A stretch of DNA of 8,046 nucleotides from an uncultured Clostridium sp. (GTDB taxonomy: Bacteria; Bacillota; Clostridia; TANB77; CAG-508), in the NCBI GenBank assembly GCA_902496295.1, contig CABVAF010000019.1, positions 1 through 8,046 of the forward strand, written 5' to 3'. Below, one piece after another: positions 7,093-8,046 of the stretch (position 1 is the stretch's first letter; each line of letters opens with the position of its first letter). The position numbers and the translations under genes are program-made. The notes below the pieces were generated by a model. The model made no database searches. It was given only the letters and a program-made list of their open reading frames with translations, and was not told the origin of the DNA.

Positions 7093-7159
7093 TGTAAAAT
7101 AGAGTTTAAATATCTAACTTGCTATAAATGCAAATCACATACTTAAACTCTATTTTACA
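7093..7159 (-). terminator. Long-loop inverted repeat after the coiled-coil gene, possible terminator
   Basis: Perfect 17-bp arms at 7093-7109 and 7143-7159 enclose a 33-nt loop, which itself contains a TTGC-7 nt-GCAA inner hairpin (7119-7133). On the minus strand it begins 18 nt after the stop of the coiled-coil gene. The second arm ends in CTATTTTACA with no real U-tract beyond it, so terminator function is uncertain. A structured 3' end or a protein-binding site are alternatives. Confidence 0.45.
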
Positions 7160-7176
7160 ATATGATTTTATTAGAT

Positions 7177-7809
7177 TTAATTTTTTGAATTCTTTTGAAT
7201 ACTTGCTGTTGTTAACTCTAAAGCTGCTATTTGACTTGTATGATAATCTGTTACTTTTTCTACCTTTTCTATTCTCTCTTCATCCTTTTCAAATCTATCA
7301 TCATGTGAACTAAACTTATCAAAAAGTGCAGGTATCTTATTTGTAACAGCATCTTCAATAATTAGTAATGCTCTACTATGATCTTGTAAGATTACTTTTA
7401 TATCTTCAATGTCTTTTGTATTTTTCTCAATATTGCATTCCATTCTGTCCATACGCTTATCCATCTTATCCATGCGTTTGTCCATTTTGTCCATACGTAC
7501 ATCCATCTTATCCATTCTTTTGTCCATTTTATCCATACGTTTATTCATTTTTTGTTCTAGACTATTCGTACGTTCATCTATTTTTTGTTCTAACTCTTGT
7601 CTTAGCATGTTTGTGCGTTCGTCTATTCTTTGTTCTAAAGCATTTGTACGATCTTCTATCTTTTGTTCTAATTCTTGTCTTAGCATATCTGTACGATCAT
7701 CTATTCTTTGTTCTAAAGCATTTGTACGATCATCTATCTTTTGTTCCAACTCTTGTCTTAGCATATCTGTACGCTCATCTATTCTTTGTATAATTTTTTC
7801 TTCTGTCAT
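7177..7809 (-). CDS. Repeat-built coiled-coil protein of unknown function
   Basis: I do not recognise the family. The 210-residue protein has no signal peptide, membrane segment or catalytic motif and is highly charged. After a short leader (MTEEKIIQ) come three near-identical 26-residue repeats, RIDERTDMLRQELEQKIDDRTNALEQ-like (residues 9-34, 35-60, 61-86). Each is an 11-residue unit [R/K]-I-D-x-R-T-x-x-L-x-Q plus a longer 15-residue variant. From about 87 to 124 the pattern switches to exact heptads of the MDKMDKR type, with Arg at 91, 98, 105, 112 and 119. The C-terminal part (125-210) is non-repetitive but still helical-looking and contains IEDAVTNKIPALFDKF. A long parallel coiled coil or oligomer is expected. 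I chose the ATG at 7809 rather than GTG at 7821 because that GTG is itself part of the AAGGAGGTG ribosome binding site. It may be a structural or scaffolding protein; that is inference. Confidence 0.85.
   Translation of the reverse strand: MTEEKIIQRIDERTDMLRQELEQKIDDRTNALEQRIDDRTDMLRQELEQKIEDRTNALEQRIDERTNMLRQELEQKIDERTNSLEQKMNKRMDKMDKRMDKMDVRMDKMDKRMDKMDKRMDRMECNIEKNTKDIEDIKVILQDHSRALLIIEDAVTNKIPALFDKFSSHDDRFEKDEERIEKVEKVTDYHTSQIAALELTTASIQKNSKN
7438..7551 (-). repeat. 21-bp (heptad) tandem repeats inside the coiled-coil gene
   Basis: About five consecutive 21-bp units encode MDKMDKR-type heptads (residues 87-124). On the plus strand they appear as repeating TTGTCCATTTTATCCATACG-like stretches. 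Synonymous differences between units show they are not all recent copies. Copy number could change by slippage or recombination without breaking the frame. Confidence 0.85.
7552..7785 (-). repeat. Three 78-bp tandem repeats inside the coiled-coil gene
   Basis: Units at 7708-7785, 7630-7707 and 7552-7629 are highly similar in DNA as well as protein, each encoding 26 residues. Differences are few and partly synonymous (for example GAT/GAA and GAT/AAT changes). Being a multiple of three, gain or loss of a unit keeps the frame, so length variation between strains is expected. Confidence 0.9.
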
Positions 7810-7818
7810 TTTACCTTT

Positions 7819-7827
7819 CACCTCCTT
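7819..7827 (-). promoter_or_regulatory. Strong ribosome binding site that decides the coiled-coil start
   Basis: AAGGAGGTG is read on the minus strand 9 nt before the ATG at 7809. The in-frame GTG at 7821-7819 forms its last three bases, so it is not expected to be the start codon. Confidence 0.75.
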
Positions 7828-7830
7828 AAA

Positions 7831-7863
7831 AATAACTTTACTAGAAAATCTAGTAAAGTTATT
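7831..7863. promoter_or_regulatory. Perfect 15-bp palindrome over the coiled-coil gene's promoter and leader
   Basis: Arms AATAACTTTACTAGA (7831-7845) and TCTAGTAAAGTTATT (7849-7863) are exact complements around a 3-nt centre. The distal arm overlaps the predicted -10 (7861-7866) and start point, which suits an operator. On the minus strand the hairpin is followed by a T-run and then immediately by the AAGGAGG of the next gene, so in read-through RNA from the SLH gene it could terminate or attenuate. Confidence 0.6.
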
Positions 7864-7888
7864 ATAACATTTATATTTTTTTATTCAA
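7861..7888 (-). promoter_or_regulatory. Predicted promoter of the coiled-coil gene
   Basis: On the minus strand TTGAAT (7888-7883) and a perfect TATAAT (7866-7861) are 16 bp apart; these are the same hexamers as in the murC promoter. The start would be near 7854, inside the palindrome, with a leader of about 45 nt. Confidence 0.5.
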
Positions 7889-7966
7889 ATTCTAATTGAT
7901 TTAATTTAGTGTTATTTATATTATTTTTTCTATAATTATTGAGCTTTTTCTTGTGTTTCTTATAAA

Positions 7967-8046
7967 TTATATAATCTTTGTACAATAATTATATATCATT
8001 CCTGCTGCTTCTGCTCTTGATGCTGTTCCTTGTGGGTCTACTTTTG
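7967..8046 (-). CDS. SLH-domain surface protein (C-terminal end only)
   Basis: The minus strand enters from the right edge and reads KVDPQGTASRAEAAGMIYNYCTKII before a TAA at 7969-7967. PQGTASRAE followed by AA-M is the typical end of the last S-layer-homology repeat, as seen at the C-terminus of many clostridial SLH proteins. SLH repeats, usually three together, anchor exported proteins to a secondary cell-wall polymer. The rest of the protein, including any enzymatic or adhesive domain, lies outside the window. The stop is 157 nt from the coiled-coil start, and read-through into that gene is possible. The fragment is short but the motif is distinctive. Confidence 0.8.
   Translation of the reverse strand, partial: KVDPQGTASRAEAAGMIYNYCTKII

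Noticed and set aside
7093..7159. A miniature inverted-repeat transposable element
   Set aside because: The flanks (ending ..TCAA, beginning ATAT..) show no target-site duplication, and only one copy is visible in the window, so a mobile origin cannot be supported.
6789..7313. Short plus-strand open frames over the glf start and the following intergenic region
   Set aside because: They are Leu/Phe/Tyr-rich translations of AT-rich DNA, overlap confirmed genes and have no Shine-Dalgarno sequence.
7438..7785. Regularly repeated DNA resembling a CRISPR or satellite array
   Set aside because: Repeats are contiguous with no unique spacers, have lengths of 78 and 21 bp (multiples of three), and encode a sensible coiled coil.
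7368..7867. Long plus-strand open frames opposite the coiled-coil gene
   Set aside because: They are produced by the codon bias and repeats of the minus-strand gene; they encode low-complexity Ser/Leu/Cys/Phe strings and have no ribosome binding site, while the minus frame has a strong one.

Overview
The window is very AT-rich, low-GC Gram-positive DNA. A spoVG start at the left edge, preceded by a match to the sigma-H (sporulation transition) promoter consensus, points to a spore-forming Clostridia-type Firmicute. An S-layer-homology (SLH) tail at the right edge and strong AGGAGG-type ribosome binding sites agree with this. I cannot name a species from the sequence.

Layout. (1) 1-64, minus: the first 21 codons of spoVG. 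(2) 65-453: a divergent promoter region, with a sigma-H-type promoter for spoVG on one strand and a sigma-A-type promoter for murC on the other. (3) 454-1836, plus: a complete murC (UDP-MurNAc-L-alanine ligase), the only plus-strand gene. (4) 1892-1938: a perfect 18-bp hairpin that can terminate both murC and the convergent genes. (5) 1950-3617, minus: a two-gene unit of a VanZ-family membrane protein followed by a membrane-anchored transglutaminase-like protein. (6) 3847-5746, minus: one polytopic membrane protein, probably a GT-C-like glycosyltransferase, split into two overlapping frames by a single-base frameshift in a T5 run (A5 on the plus strand, 5325-5329). (7) 5866-6972, minus: glf, UDP-galactopyranose mutase. 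(8) 7177-7809, minus: an unrecognised coiled-coil protein made of three 26-residue repeats followed by exact heptads. (9) 7967-8046, minus: the last 25 codons of an SLH-domain surface protein.

The theme is the cell envelope: a peptidoglycan precursor enzyme (MurC), a transglutaminase-like enzyme outside the membrane, a VanZ-like protein, UDP-galactofuranose supply (Glf), a membrane protein likely to handle lipid-linked sugars, and an SLH protein that would attach to a secondary cell-wall polymer. The joint role in surface glycan and S-layer assembly is inferred from gene order.

I found no clear new multi-gene system. The observations most worth following are the repeat-built coiled-coil gene, the frameshift that separates the putative catalytic loop of the membrane protein from its body, a perfect sigma-H consensus overlapping a Spo0A-box-like heptamer, and two intergenic regions where a long perfect hairpin sits directly on the promoter of the next gene.
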